This document shows, one piece after another, positions 1 to 11,083 of a DNA stretch of 64,000 nucleotides. Source of the DNA: Phytopythium helicoides (Eukaryota > Oomycota > Peronosporomycetes > Pythiales > Pythiaceae); NCBI GenBank assembly GCA_024867545.1, contig JANFNE010000053.1:62001-126000 (forward strand), read 5' to 3'. Both the position numbers and the translations under genes were made by a program. The stretch's first letter is position 1, and each line of letters starts with the position of its first letter. Under the pieces are notes generated by a model that was not told where the DNA came from, did not search any database, and saw nothing but the letters and a program-made list of their open reading frames with translations.

Positions 1-1442
1 AAGACTTGCAACTTCTGGCACACCGTGTGGAAGTTGAGCCGTCGGATGGCTCGCGGTTTGAGCTCGAGCAGCAGGATTCCAAGCACCAATTGCAGAAAGG
101 CTGGAGACCTCCTCTTGACCGCATCCGAAAGTTGAACGACCTGCACTCGACCGTACCAGCGGACATCCGAGGTGACAACAATGCAACAGACGATCGACCA
201 GAGTGGAGAGCTGGAACGGGGGGAAAGAATGCAGCTGGAGGAGATGCGGCGTCCCGGACAGGAGTTGACGGACTCTTCCAGCCCTCCGACGGTGCGGCAG
301 CCGTGTATGCGAGGACTCGACATCGCCTCGCACTTCCCTCGGCACTCGTGGCATATCCGCCTCGGTCGCAACCGAGGGATCAACGTACCGAGTCTTCATC
401 TCACGAAACGGAAGAGCTCCAAGAAGCATATCCCGAGTCGCCTGCGTGGTGTCCAGCATCGTTCGCAACGCTAGGAACACGAAAGCCGTCCAACCAGCTC
501 ACCAAATCGCCCAATTCACGACAGCAGCGACATCCACTGAGGTCTGCAGGGTCGATCAAGAAGCCAGTCAAGAAGGAGATGACGTCAAAAGCTGATGATA
601 AGTGCGCGCACCGACAACACGCTCTGCTGGAAAAGGCTGCAAACGCGATTTCACGATTGAAGCAGCGAGTAGACTGCCACAAACATCCGTCTGTGCGATA
701 CTCGCTCCCCGTAGAGGACCAGCAGCATCCGCGCTCCTACCGCCTTGGTCTTAAGCCTGTTCCATCCACCGAGGCTCCGGTCACCAACAAAATCGTGTTC
801 CGGCCAAAATCGGCAGGGTGCCTTGCAGGCTTCCAACCAACTCGCGAGCCGGCCGTAGGAAAAGTGGCAGGTGCCAAACGGCGACCTCGATCTGCGAGCA
901 TCACATACTTGGGTCGTGCCACAGTTTACTGCATGGCCCCTTCGCCCCCTACGTCTCCAACACCAACCTCGAAACCTGTTGGAGGATTTAGTGGAGAACT
1001 CGTAGAAGAAAGACGGCGACGAACGAAAGCGCGACCACATGTGCTGGAAACTCTTGCTACTCGAGGCATCTTCTATGGCCTCACTCTAGCACAGATTTTT
1101 GCTCGCTTGCGGAGAGAGACTGGCGTTCATAGCGGCCCACAGACCCTCGAAGATTTTCTCGATTTGTGCAATCTGTCGTTGGATCAAGTTGTCGTTGTTC
1201 CTAGTGCGTCCTCCTCCCTTGAGGCTGCAAGAGCTTTGCTTGCTGTTTCACGGGCTCACTTTCTGAGCGCACTGGAGCCATTTGCGAGTCATGTGAGCGT
1301 CAAAGATGCCAACGCACTTTTCTCGGCTGTGGACGCCGATGTACGCGACCGCGTACGGGTCTGCGACTTAATCATTGCTATCCACGGCATCCAGCGACGC
1401 CATGATGAACTGAGACGTGCTCGCGTGCAGGCTCTTGGGTAA
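1..1442 (+). CDS. Hypothetical protein, 5' end outside window
   Basis: The reading frame is open from the left edge to a TAA at 1440-1442, so this is the C-terminal ~480 residues of a longer protein; the first in-frame start-like codon inside the window (TTG at 6) is not a credible start. Most of the protein is Arg/Ser/Pro-rich and probably disordered. The last ~140 residues look globular and helical, and contain a weak EF-hand-like stretch (ALFSAVDADVRDRVRVCDL) in which acidic loop positions are partly kept. Such a degenerate pair of EF hands would suggest a calcium-sensing or cytoskeletal scaffold role, but this is inference. It converges on the CAP-Gly gene with only 13 bases between the two stops. 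I do not recognise a named family. Confidence 0.6.
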   Translation, partial: DLQLLAHRVEVEPSDGSRFELEQQDSKHQLQKGWRPPLDRIRKLNDLHSTVPADIRGDNNATDDRPEWRAGTGGKNAAGGDAASRTGVDGLFQPSDGAAAVYARTRHRLALPSALVAYPPRSQPRDQRTESSSHETEELQEAYPESPAWCPASFATLGTRKPSNQLTKSPNSRQQRHPLRSAGSIKKPVKKEMTSKADDKCAHRQHALLEKAANAISRLKQRVDCHKHPSVRYSLPVEDQQHPRSYRLGLKPVPSTEAPVTNKIVFRPKSAGCLAGFQPTREPAVGKVAGAKRRPRSASITYLGRATVYCMAPSPPTSPTPTSKPVGGFSGELVEERRRRTKARPHVLETLATRGIFYGLTLAQIFARLRRETGVHSGPQTLEDFLDLCNLSLDQVVVVPSASSSLEAARALLAVSRAHFLSALEPFASHVSVKDANALFSAVDADVRDRVRVCDLIIAIHGIQRRHDELRRARVQALG

Positions 1443-1455
1443 CATGCGACCAACA

Positions 1456-3384
1456 TTATAGCAGCCTCAAGTCCAGACGATCGGAGCGCAGCAAAATTCC
1501 ATGGCTGCGTGCACAGGAGAAGTATCGCACACCGTTCACAACGCCGTCATGTTTCCCAATTGGCTTGTCCAGCTGCACACCGAGCCATTGGCCTGGAGCA
1601 AAGTGCACGGGGCCAACATATCGCACGACACCAGTCGCTGCACGACCCACAAGCAATCGGCGACCTGGACGAACCGGACCAGAAGCGGATGGCGCAGACG
1701 AAGAAGACGACCGGTCGAAACTGCTGCTTCGAAGGCGATTAGAAGCCGATGGAGCTGACGAAGACATCGGACGAGACGATGAGGCTGCGTGCAGCGACAT
1801 GCTGCGTTTACGGTTCAATGGTTGAGGCGCCGGCATATCAGCTGGGGCTGCTTGTCTGCGCGTAGTCGAACCTTGCGAGGATGCTGGTGGCACTTCTGTA
1901 GCAGTGGTGGCGACAGGTCGGCGAGACAGCACACCTGCGATTCGGCGATGCAGCGATTCGTACACGGCGTTGATCGGCAGTGAGCGGCGACGACCATGTG
2001 ATTGAGGCTTTGGAGCGGGAGGTGGGCCAACAATGGCGCTACGACGGCGTTGAGCTAATCGTGACTCTGGATCTGGCCAAAGCGTGGACGGAGGAGAACT
2101 CGGCTGCAGAGACGCCGGGTCGAATAGCACCACTCCTGGACGTCGTGGCCCAGGACTTCGGCCTGAACGAGCGATGGGTGGTCGCTTTGAAGCTTTTGAC
2201 TCATCCTTGCTGAGTTTATCGCGCGATCGCTCACCGTGAGGTATTGATTGCTCTTTTTCAAGCTTCTTCTCGAGGTTCTGAATCACGACGTTGTAGTTGA
2301 GTACGTCACTTGGGCAGGTGCTAGCAGTACGACTCAGCGAAAGTCTTGGAGCATCTTCACCATCCGCAGTGTTAGCCGCTATGCCGAATCGGTACAGGTT
2401 CTGGAGCTGCTCGTCCATACGACGCTCATGCTCGGTTGCAACTTTGTGATTGTTGGCTTCATTCCCTGCAGTCTGCGGCGGCATGTACAACGTCGTGGCC
2501 CCTGTGCGAGTCACAACTACGCTTCGAGGCAGTGGATGAACGACTTCGGAGCGATTAGATTCGGGCTTTTCATCTCCGATGGAGCCCATCGAGTTTTCAG
2601 GAGTAGAATTCTCGTCTCGAATGTTATCTAAGGAGCTGTTAGGCGTGGATCCGTCTAGATTGGAGTCCCCAACTGAGAACGCTCCGCAGTCGTCAAGCGA
2701 GTCGTCACTGCTGCTGCTGCTGTACTCGATCGTAGGTTCATCTTTCCCTTCCTCTTCTTCTTCGCCTTCCTCCCCGTACTCGGCTAACTTGCTGCTCATA
2801 AATGTCGTCCATGCGCTTGCACCGATCGCAAGCTCGTTCTCCTCCTCGAATCCACTGGCACTTTGCTTCACATCGACGGAAAGCTGAATGAGTCCGGCAG
2901 CTTCACCCTCCAGCCTCACCCATCGCGGACCTGACACCTTCCACTCGGCAAGTGGCACAGCCACCGCGGCGACCACGAGAATGCCGCAAACGATCTCAAC
3001 CACGAGTGCCACGTCATCCACTCTGCGAACGGAGAAGTGCATGTGTTCGCCGCGCCACACTGGGTTGTGGATGGATCCGTCGGCGTTGCGTGGTGACTCG
3101 TGGACGCGACCGATCGGCACTACCTCGTCCAGCACGTTAGCTGCTCCATCCCCACGCGGCTGGGCGAGGAAGCAGCGCACTCGAAGCCCGTGGCGAGCGT
3201 ACATTGGGGCGAGCAAGGGCCTCACCGCCAACTGACGCGCCTGCAGCACTCGAACGTGCACATCCACAGTCGCAGAAATGCACTGAGCTGCCAATCGAGC
3301 AGCCAGCGGGTCTTGCTGACGCTGGAGCAGGTAGCCACGCATGGCGCTGCGGACGGAAGGAGGACGAGCGATCGGCCCGGGCAT
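1456..3384 (-). CDS. C2-like / CAP-Gly domain protein
   Basis: This is a single uninterrupted 642-residue frame with an ATG at 3384. Residues ~35-175 resemble a C2-type beta-sandwich (ATVDVHVRVLQARQL ... NPVWRGE ... HFSVRRVDDVALVVEI). The middle is acidic and Ser/Pro/Arg-rich, with a likely short coiled coil (VVIQNLEKKLEKEQ). The C-terminal ~65 residues form a CAP-Gly domain: the core motif GKHDGVVNG (a variant of GKNDG) and the final RYFSC..SHGILLR are clear. CAP-Gly domains bind the EEY/F tails of tubulin and EB proteins, so the product probably links microtubules to membranes or lipid through its C2-like part. The frame stays open a little upstream of the ATG, so the true start could be slightly earlier. 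Confidence 0.8.
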   Translation of the reverse strand: MPGPIARPPSVRSAMRGYLLQRQQDPLAARLAAQCISATVDVHVRVLQARQLAVRPLLAPMYARHGLRVRCFLAQPRGDGAANVLDEVVPIGRVHESPRNADGSIHNPVWRGEHMHFSVRRVDDVALVVEIVCGILVVAAVAVPLAEWKVSGPRWVRLEGEAAGLIQLSVDVKQSASGFEEENELAIGASAWTTFMSSKLAEYGEEGEEEEEGKDEPTIEYSSSSSDDSLDDCGAFSVGDSNLDGSTPNSSLDNIRDENSTPENSMGSIGDEKPESNRSEVVHPLPRSVVVTRTGATTLYMPPQTAGNEANNHKVATEHERRMDEQLQNLYRFGIAANTADGEDAPRLSLSRTASTCPSDVLNYNVVIQNLEKKLEKEQSIPHGERSRDKLSKDESKASKRPPIARSGRSPGPRRPGVVLFDPASLQPSSPPSTLWPDPESRLAQRRRSAIVGPPPAPKPQSHGRRRSLPINAVYESLHRRIAGVLSRRPVATTATEVPPASSQGSTTRRQAAPADMPAPQPLNRKRSMSLHAASSSRPMSSSAPSASNRLRSSSFDRSSSSSAPSASGPVRPGRRLLVGRAATGVVRYVGPVHFAPGQWLGVQLDKPIGKHDGVVNGVRYFSCARSHGILLRSDRLDLRLL

Positions 3385-3685
3385 CTCGTCGGTCGCCGCC
3401 GCGGAGCAAATTGCCGAGTGAGTGGGCGGACGGCGACGCTTTAGGCGGAAGAAACCGCATCAGCGTCCAGCACCGAGTCCGGCGTGGCGTGCGGTTCCAT
3501 CGCGGCAGTTTTCCTTCGAAAATCGAGCAGCTCCGGCGGAGCCGACGGTCCGACGGGCTCTTCAACATGGAAGCATCACATGTGTCGCGTTGTTGAACGC
3601 TTCAACATGGCGTCGACGTGTTCCAGCAGCTCTCGCTGACGTCGTTGGTCGTCGCGTTGGGCTTCTACTCGCGACTTGAAGCCGA

Positions 3686-3725
3686 TTCCAAGCAGCAAAC
3701 ACAACTTCCAAGCAGCAAACACAAC
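3686..3725. repeat. Perfect 20-bp direct repeat, two copies
   Basis: The 20-mer starting TTCCAAGCAGCAAAC occurs twice head-to-tail (3686-3705 and 3706-3725) in the divergent spacer between the CAP-Gly gene and the ZZ-finger gene. The spacer 3385-3987 is otherwise without a supported gene and must hold both promoters. Confidence 0.85.
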
Positions 3726-3987
3726 TCGCTGCCACCACTTTCTCCAAACACTCAACTTTCTACATGTTGGTACACACCACCTCATGCACCTCCCTCTCCA
3801 ACCTACTGGAGCTTCCAAAGCCACGAGCGTCATCTCCATTCCATCTTCAGCCCACCGAGGCGACCACGTCCGCTCCAAAGCAGCTCCCTGCAGTCCATTC
3901 AACAATCCGCGGCATCCCACCGTGTGACGTGTGCTCGAGCGCGTATCTATCCGCGTGCGCGTCTTTCCGCCCGCCGCTTAGCGGCGC

Positions 3988-5298
3988 ATGGCTCGCCACT
4001 CGCTCTCGATGCTTCCGACGCACGCGTCGCCGTCCCGCATGGGCCCGCAGGCCCCTCCACCGCCTCCGTCCGCGCTCGCGGCCGCGCTGGGGCCGCTGCT
4101 GCGCGCGTACGAGGAGCAGCTGCTCGTGGAGCTCGCGGCCAAGCTCTTTTCCGAGTTCGCGCAGCAGGACGGCGTGCCTCGCGGCCAGATCGCCCGCCTG
4201 CTGGGCGACTACCCGCCATCGGCTGTGCAGCTCGTTTTCTCTCGCTACGACGCTCGCGGCCGCGGCGTCCTCGGCGCCAAGGCCTTCCTGGCGCTCGTGC
4301 GGTACCTCAACTTTGGCCACGGCTTCTGCGACGCCTGCTACGCGCCCATCGGCGAGCGAGAGCGCGGGTTCGCGTGCGTCGAATGCCACGCCAGCGGCTT
4401 CATCCTCTGCGAGCGCTGCTTCCCGCAGCGATCGTCCTTCCACCCGCCAGGCAATGGACAGCAGCAGCAGCAGCAGCACAGGTTCATCCCGGCTGAGCAC
4501 ATGGACAGACTGCAGCACCCGGATGAGCCCCCGCACGGCGTCGGCGTCTTCCTGCGCGCGCACCTCAAGACGCTGTGGGCGGAGGTCGACCCAGCGAGGC
4601 AGGGCGTCGTGTCCAGGGACACGTTCCGGCTGTTCCAGCGCGCGAGAGGCTGCGCCGAGAGCTACACGGACTTTTTGCTGCAGCTTGATGGCGACGAGAC
4701 CACGCTTGTGACCAAGCGCCGGCTGCTGTTCCTCTCTGCGGGACAGCATTTGCTGCGCCAGTGCGACGAGTGCGGCGCACTCAAGTTTGCAGGCTCGGGC
4801 GATGTTCTCAGCTGCCTCGAATGCGTCGCTGACTACGATGTATGCGCCGACTGCTGGCTCGCTAGTCGTTGTCGCCACGAGCACGCGCATTTTCGTGTCG
4901 CTGAACCGTTCCAGCTGCGCTTTGCGGGCCTGCACTACCGCTACTCGCACGCCGACCAGTGGACGCTCTCGATCGCCAGCTACGAGCTCTTCGCCCCGTA
5001 CGAACCCTTCCTGCGCCACCGCATCGGCTCCTTCGCGCAGGTAAAAATGTTTTCTCGGTTTGTTCGTCGTGATTGATCTCCATACTGACTTTGCCTATTG
5101 GCGATGTAGCTCGGTCCGCCACAAGCCTATGGACACTACCTGGTGCCCAACCAGCCGCAAATGGTCGTGGAGACGCCCTTCGGAATCATGGACGAGAACA
5201 ACGTCATGAACGTTGGCACAGAGTTCATGGGGGACGCATCGACCATCAAGGAGAACGCATCGGCAGGCGAGATGCTGACGTGGTTTCTCGAAGCCTAG
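3988..5298 (+). CDS. ZZ-type zinc finger / EF-hand-like protein
   Basis: There are two exons: 3988-5040 and 5110-5298, with a 69-nt GT-AG intron (5041-5109, GTAAAA...TGTAG) in phase 0. The product is 413 residues. It carries two Cys/His-rich ZZ-type modules. The first (residues ~113-145) has CDAC ... CVEC ... CERC spacing; the second (~255-300) has CDEC ... CLEC ... CADC followed by CRHEHAHF, the His-containing end of a ZZ finger. EF-hand-like helices precede each module (LFSRYDARGRGVLGAKAFL and LWAEVDPARQGVVSRDTFR) but lack a full set of calcium ligands. A run of seven Gln follows the first finger. ZZ fingers typically bind proteins or histone tails, so a scaffold or signalling role is likely. 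The spliced C-terminus (LGPPQAYGHYLVPN...) has no known domain that I recognise. Confidence 0.8.
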
Positions 5299-7412
5299 GT
5301 AGGTAGGCATTGCTTGATCATGTAGATATTATAGTTGGTAGCGCGAGATCGACAGATATTCAATGGATCGCTTGTCTTTGATCTACGTCGCCACTCAGCA
5401 AACCCTTACGAGGTAGCTTTGTCATCTAGTTGAACGTGGAATTGTTGATGTGAATGAACTGAGCCCGAGGCAAGTGCAATTGTGGTTGGTCGACAAAGTG
5501 AGATAGAAGGAAGCAAAAAGGCGTGGTCCCCTGCAGACCGGAAAGTTGCAGTGCTGTGTTGCCGCCAAGTTTTCCTCGTATAGCGTCCCTAATGTCGCCC
5601 CTCCGATGAAGCACACAAAACGCAGGAATGATGACCACCCGGAGCTGTTGACAGGTGCTCAAGCATCTCGAAGGGAACAAAACTTCAGCCGGCAACATTT
5701 CGAATCGGCATCGAGGCAGCTAGTCACAGGTCACCACAGTTTTGATCCGATCGACGAGGTATCCGGCGCAGCTGCGGCAGACGCGCTGGGTTAGGTCAGG
5801 GTCACAGACGACAGACTGTCGTTGACAGTATGTGAACAGCTCGTGGAAAATGTCGCCATCGCAGATCCCCGAGTCAGTTGCCATGAACCTGATTGCTATA
5901 GGTACACCCTATCACAAGGACCCACCCGGTCACATGAAGCTGCGCTCCAATAACTCGAACGGCGGCACTAGCTTGGCTAGGGAGATTTTTGAATCGTTAT
6001 CGCCATGAACGCATCGAGGCGAGTATGGAAGGCTAACACAGTCCCCCACGTTGTGGCAGTCGAGAGTAGCGGTTCAAACGCGAAGGAGTCGAGGTCACTG
6101 GCCCAAGAAAAAGCTCGATGTGCCTCAGCTTGCAGACTGGTAAAGTCGGATGGGCTCACTGTAATCGCTTCACTCTTCTTCACCCCGTGGCATTCTCCAC
6201 TGCACTTGTGCCTACACGACTACAGCCCATATCTTTAGCGAATGATAGCGGTGCCACTATCTTCAACCAGTGAGCATATTGGAGTGAGTGGAAGCTGTCG
6301 TCGGTGCAACATTTCCAGGTGGGCCTGGCGTTAGACCAACAAAGTGTTGCTGCTTGTATAAAGGTGACCACGAGTGCGTTATGCGGATAGCTAGGCAAAC
6401 CACCAAGTGCCAGCAAGCTGCATCGGTATGAGTACCTCGGGTCTCGTTACAGATACGCATCGCTCGATGAAGAGGTAACGACGTTAAATGGCTTCAACTT
6501 TCGATGCCGAGCGCCTTGCGCTTTGGCTTGGATTCTTGAAATATCATGACAATATGGCAAGGAGCGGCGACCCGAAGTCTTCAGCGTGTCTGCTACAACT
6601 TTGGCTCGAAAGCCTCTTGAACAACTCGATCACTTGGCATCAGCAGGAGATGAAACAACCAGCATGGACCAATACAAGTTACTCTCACATGAAAGTAAAT
6701 GCAGTTGAGCCTCGTGGTAGAGACGGATAGCTCGATCAAGCAGTGTACAGGCAGTCCGAAATTGATTTAACGGGTGTGCTGCTATTCAGGACGAGTTCTT
6801 GCAATGTTGCTGACGCCCACAATGACGGAAATCTCGTGCACGCCCGTCGACAGGGTTATACCTGCTACTCCATGTCGGAAGGCATCTTCTTGAAGCATAA
6901 CATGGAAGCTGATCACTTTGAGCCCCTTCAATTGCTTCGACACCCAATTTCTCCGCATATAGCCCCCATCGCATCGTCTGTCTGCGCGGTGTAAGCTGGT
7001 TCCTCACTCGCCTCTCACAGCGATACCACTGCCGCTCTGCACATCGTGGGAATTTGTAGGTACCCCAATTTGAACTCGCTCTCACCAATCGCACTGTACA
7101 GTCACAGAATGCGGCCCCAAGCGTACTAGAAGCAGTCGAGCATCTGCCTTCGGAGAGGTATGAATCGTTCCTGTTCGCCCAAAGTGTTGTCATCTCGTTC
7201 GAAGCACCAAACTCCTGGTATCCGCTTATGACTTGACTATGCTCTTGAGAAGCCGCCCTGGGATTGTTGAAGTGTAGTATTCATAGGTTGAAGGACAGTT
7301 GCCACAGAGCCGAAAATGACGCCGATGGACGAGCCATGACGCGTTCCCCAACCATTGATGCTGTGCGGTAACCGTATTTGTACCGAGCTGTTTACGTCAG
7401 AGTGACACTTGG
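5299..7412. other. Gene-poor spacer with possible decayed minus-strand coding remnants
   Basis: No frame here is convincing as a gene. On the minus strand between ~5900 and ~5430 short pieces look like former coding sequence: a Cys-rich stretch (CDGDIFHELFTYC...QRVCRSCAGYLVDRI) and, after a stop, an ankyrin-like piece (GNTALQLSGLQGTTPF). A plus-strand 80-residue frame at 6488-6730 has no recognisable domain. These are best described as possible relics. Confidence 0.35.
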
Positions 7413-9956
7413 CTACATACCAGTCAAGTGTGACGCGTCGTAATCAGTGTTGGAGTAGCTAACCCGCAATGTGGGCCCTACTGTTCTCCACCTAGCGACG
7501 CTTTCCATACGCTGGGCCACCGTCCACAGCTCCATCGAGTCGCGTGGTCCACCACTGCTGTGTCGAATCGTCCCCTTAGCCACCTGGAAGACGAGACATA
7601 GCAGATCGCCGTTGTGCATCATCACCGCATCAACTTCGAGTCTCGTCGCCGATTGGCCCGAGACGTCTGGACAAATTGGCCACCAGTACAGATAGAAGCG
7701 AAGGCTGTCATGGTGACGACCGGAGGTCATGTAAGCTGCGTAGTCTCCCCCTAGGAGGACCCCCGATAGCGTTGAGCGGCCGTCGGGGAGCACGCCCGCG
7801 ATTCTCGGCCGTCCGTCACAAACGAGCGCCATCCAGCTGCGCGGATCGTCGTTGAGGATGCCCGCGTGAGACCGGATCTATTCAAATGCGTTCGATTTAG
7901 TGTCAGTGAGAATAAAACCCTTTGAGACCCTTTAAACTGAAACTCTTGTAGAGCGTCGCCGACGAACCGTACCCGAATTGTAGGTTGTGCTGTGCCTCCG
8001 ACTTCGGCACGAATCTCAAGCCGTGCGAGCTGGACGAGAGCTGTGCCAACTGTCCACATGGTCATCCAGTCTTGGTCGCAGTCGCCTAAAGCCTCGTGGT
8101 CAACCTGAACGCTATCGGGAACGATGCGCCAACTTCCGTCCCACACGGAGACGCCGGAGACTGGTTGGAAGCGACTTGGAGGCTGCCTCGACCGCTAGGG
8201 AGGGGGTGAAAGAGTGTACATTGTTAGTGCCTCAAAAATGGGATTGGCTTTTCGAAAGAGCACATGCAGGAACCCACAATGTACTCCTCTCGCATCTGAG
8301 CGATAAAGGATTGCCAGCCGTAGGCGTCGGTAAGGTTGCTGGTGTTTGACCACTGGAAGATTGCCTCGAGCTGAGGGACTAACGGACAAAAGCGCCTGTC
8401 ACGCACGATGATTTGTACAAGAGCGTTTCGAAGAGCCCTGACTCGACTTGAGTCCTTGGAGAGTTGCACCAGGTGGAAAAACGCGATTTGCTCGCACTCG
8501 GTAGCTAGGAACTCGCTAAGTTGAGTCCACATAATCTGGGCAGTGCTGTTAAACGCGTTTTGAGAGCTATCGTAGAAGCTGTCGGAGGCTTCCAGTCGAA
8601 TTTGTCTAGCAAGTCGTGCGAGGTGGGTGGACAGTGACTTGCGGCTTGCGGTTGACAATGCCCAGATGGTGATCTCGACTAGGAGCGGTGCGAGCATTTC
8701 GAAGTCGACGAGGTCACTGTCAAAGCCCGTGTAGTCAATCGCGCTCGACTCGGTGGACTTGGGTCTGTTGTAGTTGGAGTAGGCCGCGATATCGCCACAT
8801 AGTGACCCCGAGCTACAAACAAGCCGAAGGAGGTCCGGCAAGTGCCAATCGACACCCCACATCTGTGTTGATATTCGCCGCACCCGCTCTGTCAGGGCTG
8901 GCGACTCGAGGACGGTCTCGCTCAGGTCAACGTGTGAGAGAAAGAGATGGAGAACTGATAGATCGCGGAGTGCCTCGACGAAATTTGATGGGAAAGTGTC
9001 GACCGGAGTACTCCTTCTAGGCTCTCGACGCGACTGAGTCAAAGGAGTCCAATCTTTCCGAGGAGCACGAGCATCGCGGTGCCCATTTCTTCGCTTCTTG
9101 GGTAGATTGGTGATGGATGTATACGATTAGCTCTCTGTGGAAACTCGTCTCTTTGTTGGCTTGTTGATTCGTATGAAACAGCTTGAGTGCTGAAGTCGCG
9201 AAATGCACGCGATATATTTCGCTTGACAAGGGCGTGAAGCTCCGAGTCGAACGGCTTCCCGCGTTCAGAGGGATACCGAAGCGAGATGCTGTTGGCATCT
9301 GCCTCGCAGTCATCGTCTTGGCCATCGGTAGAAGCACCCTGCTCTGAGGCAAGGGCGTTATTTGTTGATTGGTTTACAGACGGAGGTGCGCGTCGGTGAG
9401 AGACGATGGTGAACACAGGTGATCGCACAATTCCAATCAACTCCAGAGAGTCGGAATGCGTCGGCATCCAGAAGACAAAGGCTCGCAACGCATGGCGCAT
9501 CGATCGCTGAATCTTGTTGGCTCCTGACTCCCAATGATAAAACCAGCGCGCGGAGGCCTCTGCGTTGAGTAAGAATGTGGCTGCAGTCGGGTCATTGTTA
9601 GCCATGCTTCTTTGGCTGTCGACATCCGGGCTTAGCTCGCCGAATGTCCACTCCCCCGTTGGGTTTGCGGGGCCCTGGCATTGGCTCCGCAGCCACGCAT
9701 AGGAGTGCTGAGGCTCGTTTAATGACCCAGGGGCATCACCAGAGTGCTCGATGCGACCAGCGAGACCCAACCCGTGCTCTTCTCTCTGAGCCTTGTCAAG
9801 GAGAGGCTCGAACCGCGCGAAGACAAGCACTTGATTAACTTGCGCGTCATGGAGCTCCAACTCGAGCTGTAGCTCGAGGCCCGACCCGCAGTAGCTGCGG
9901 TCGACGTGTGTTGGGCAGCAATGAGGGAAGCACCTGCGTGTCAAGTGGACATGCAT
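7413..9956 (-). CDS. Multi-exon hypothetical protein (with one apparent frameshift)
   Basis: Adjacent minus-strand frames join into one gene. Exon 1 runs 9956-8278 (ATG at 9956), followed by an 83-nt intron (8195-8277, GTGGGT...CCCTAG, phase 0). Exon 2 begins at 8194 and exon 3 is 7877-7413. The second intron ends TAG at 7878-7880; its donor is either GTACGG at 7972 (95-nt intron, preferred) or GTTTTA at 7918 (41 nt). Within exon 1 the frame changes at the A-run near 9041-9043: adding one base to that run joins the N-terminal 305 residues to the downstream 270. The combined product would be about 790 residues. It is helical in the middle, with a beta-rich C-terminus (LRFYLYWWPICPDVSGQ). I do not recognise a family. 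Confidence 0.55.
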
Positions 9957-11083
9957 GAGTCACGTTGGACGAACGAAGGACCAACATAGGACTGATCGGA
10001 CCGGATGATCTTGGTCCCTCGATTGCGGTTGCTCCTACGCAAAACTCCCAATGAGCTACACATGCAGAGCTTTTTCCCTCGGGACTACCGCAGACCGCAG
10101 CTCACCGCGAGTAGTCGGACCGGAAGAGCGCCGCGTGGGGGCAGAAGGAGCGCGCAAAAGAGCCCGAGAGCAGTCGAGGCTGGGCCTGGGGAGCTCTGAG
10201 CATGGCTGGGGACTTGTGGTCGAGTCTGGAAGCGGTTTGCTGCACGCTGAGGGCCTGCAGGGCGATCGTGGGCGGCCGACGGCGCACGTCCTTTTGCTCT
10301 CGTGTGGCGGGGAGATCTGAAACTGAAATGTGACAGTTCGAATTTTTTTACCGGATTGATTGTAAACTGTCGAATACCGGAATCATCTTGGAATTTGTAT
10401 GGACTAGTCGCTTTCAAGGAGGATTTGAAAAACAAAGACGAAGACAAGGACGTATCAGGCACAAGAGCTGTGGCTCATGATGCACAGTAATGCTGCGCTT
10501 GGTGATGAACACGTCCAGCTGAATCTATCAGCGACTCCACCAGGCCACAAACGCAGGAATCTTTTTCTGTCATCTTTGGCAAAAATTCCCTGGCGAAACA
10601 CCCCGACGATCCGCCAGAGACTCCAAGAGACTCCCTTGAGTGATCCGTCGCAAAGCTATTGCTGGCGTGCTGCTCATCAGTTGCGTGCTGAGCAGCAGAG
10701 ATGCCACAGAGTTCGTGCATCACCGATCGCCCAAGAGTCGTCAAGTCGGACGTTAAACGCTTGCCAGCCGTTTATCCTGTGAACCAAACAATCGCAAGAT
10801 GAGTGTCATGGACACGTAACATGCGTGATGTACTGACTGCTAGGCTGGTGATGGTGAGGTCCTTCGAAATGGTTGCTCATAATGACATGAAGAGATTGTT
10901 CCACAGGAAGACACGGCTGCATGGAAATCTGCAAGGCAACTTCTGTCTTTTTACTTACAAGCTTTTTCTTTCTCTCCTACGTACAGTACCGAGCCGCGCC
11001 GGTGCTCTCCCGCTTGGAGCTGGGGCCAGCAGTACAGTTCGTTTATTGCATGCGGCCGAGCGCCAAACGCGCAACGACGCGCT
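9957..11083. other. Intergenic spacer, no supported feature
   Basis: Only short frames without domain-like composition or splice support occur between the hypothetical gene and the CDF transporter, which lie in the same orientation. It probably contains the 5' region of the former and the 3' region of the latter. Confidence 0.5.

Noticed and set aside
3618..4496. 292-codon plus-strand frame overlapping the ZZ-finger gene
   Set aside because: The Arg/Ala/Pro-rich translation is in the wrong frame; the ZZ frame shows Cys spacing and a consistent intron.
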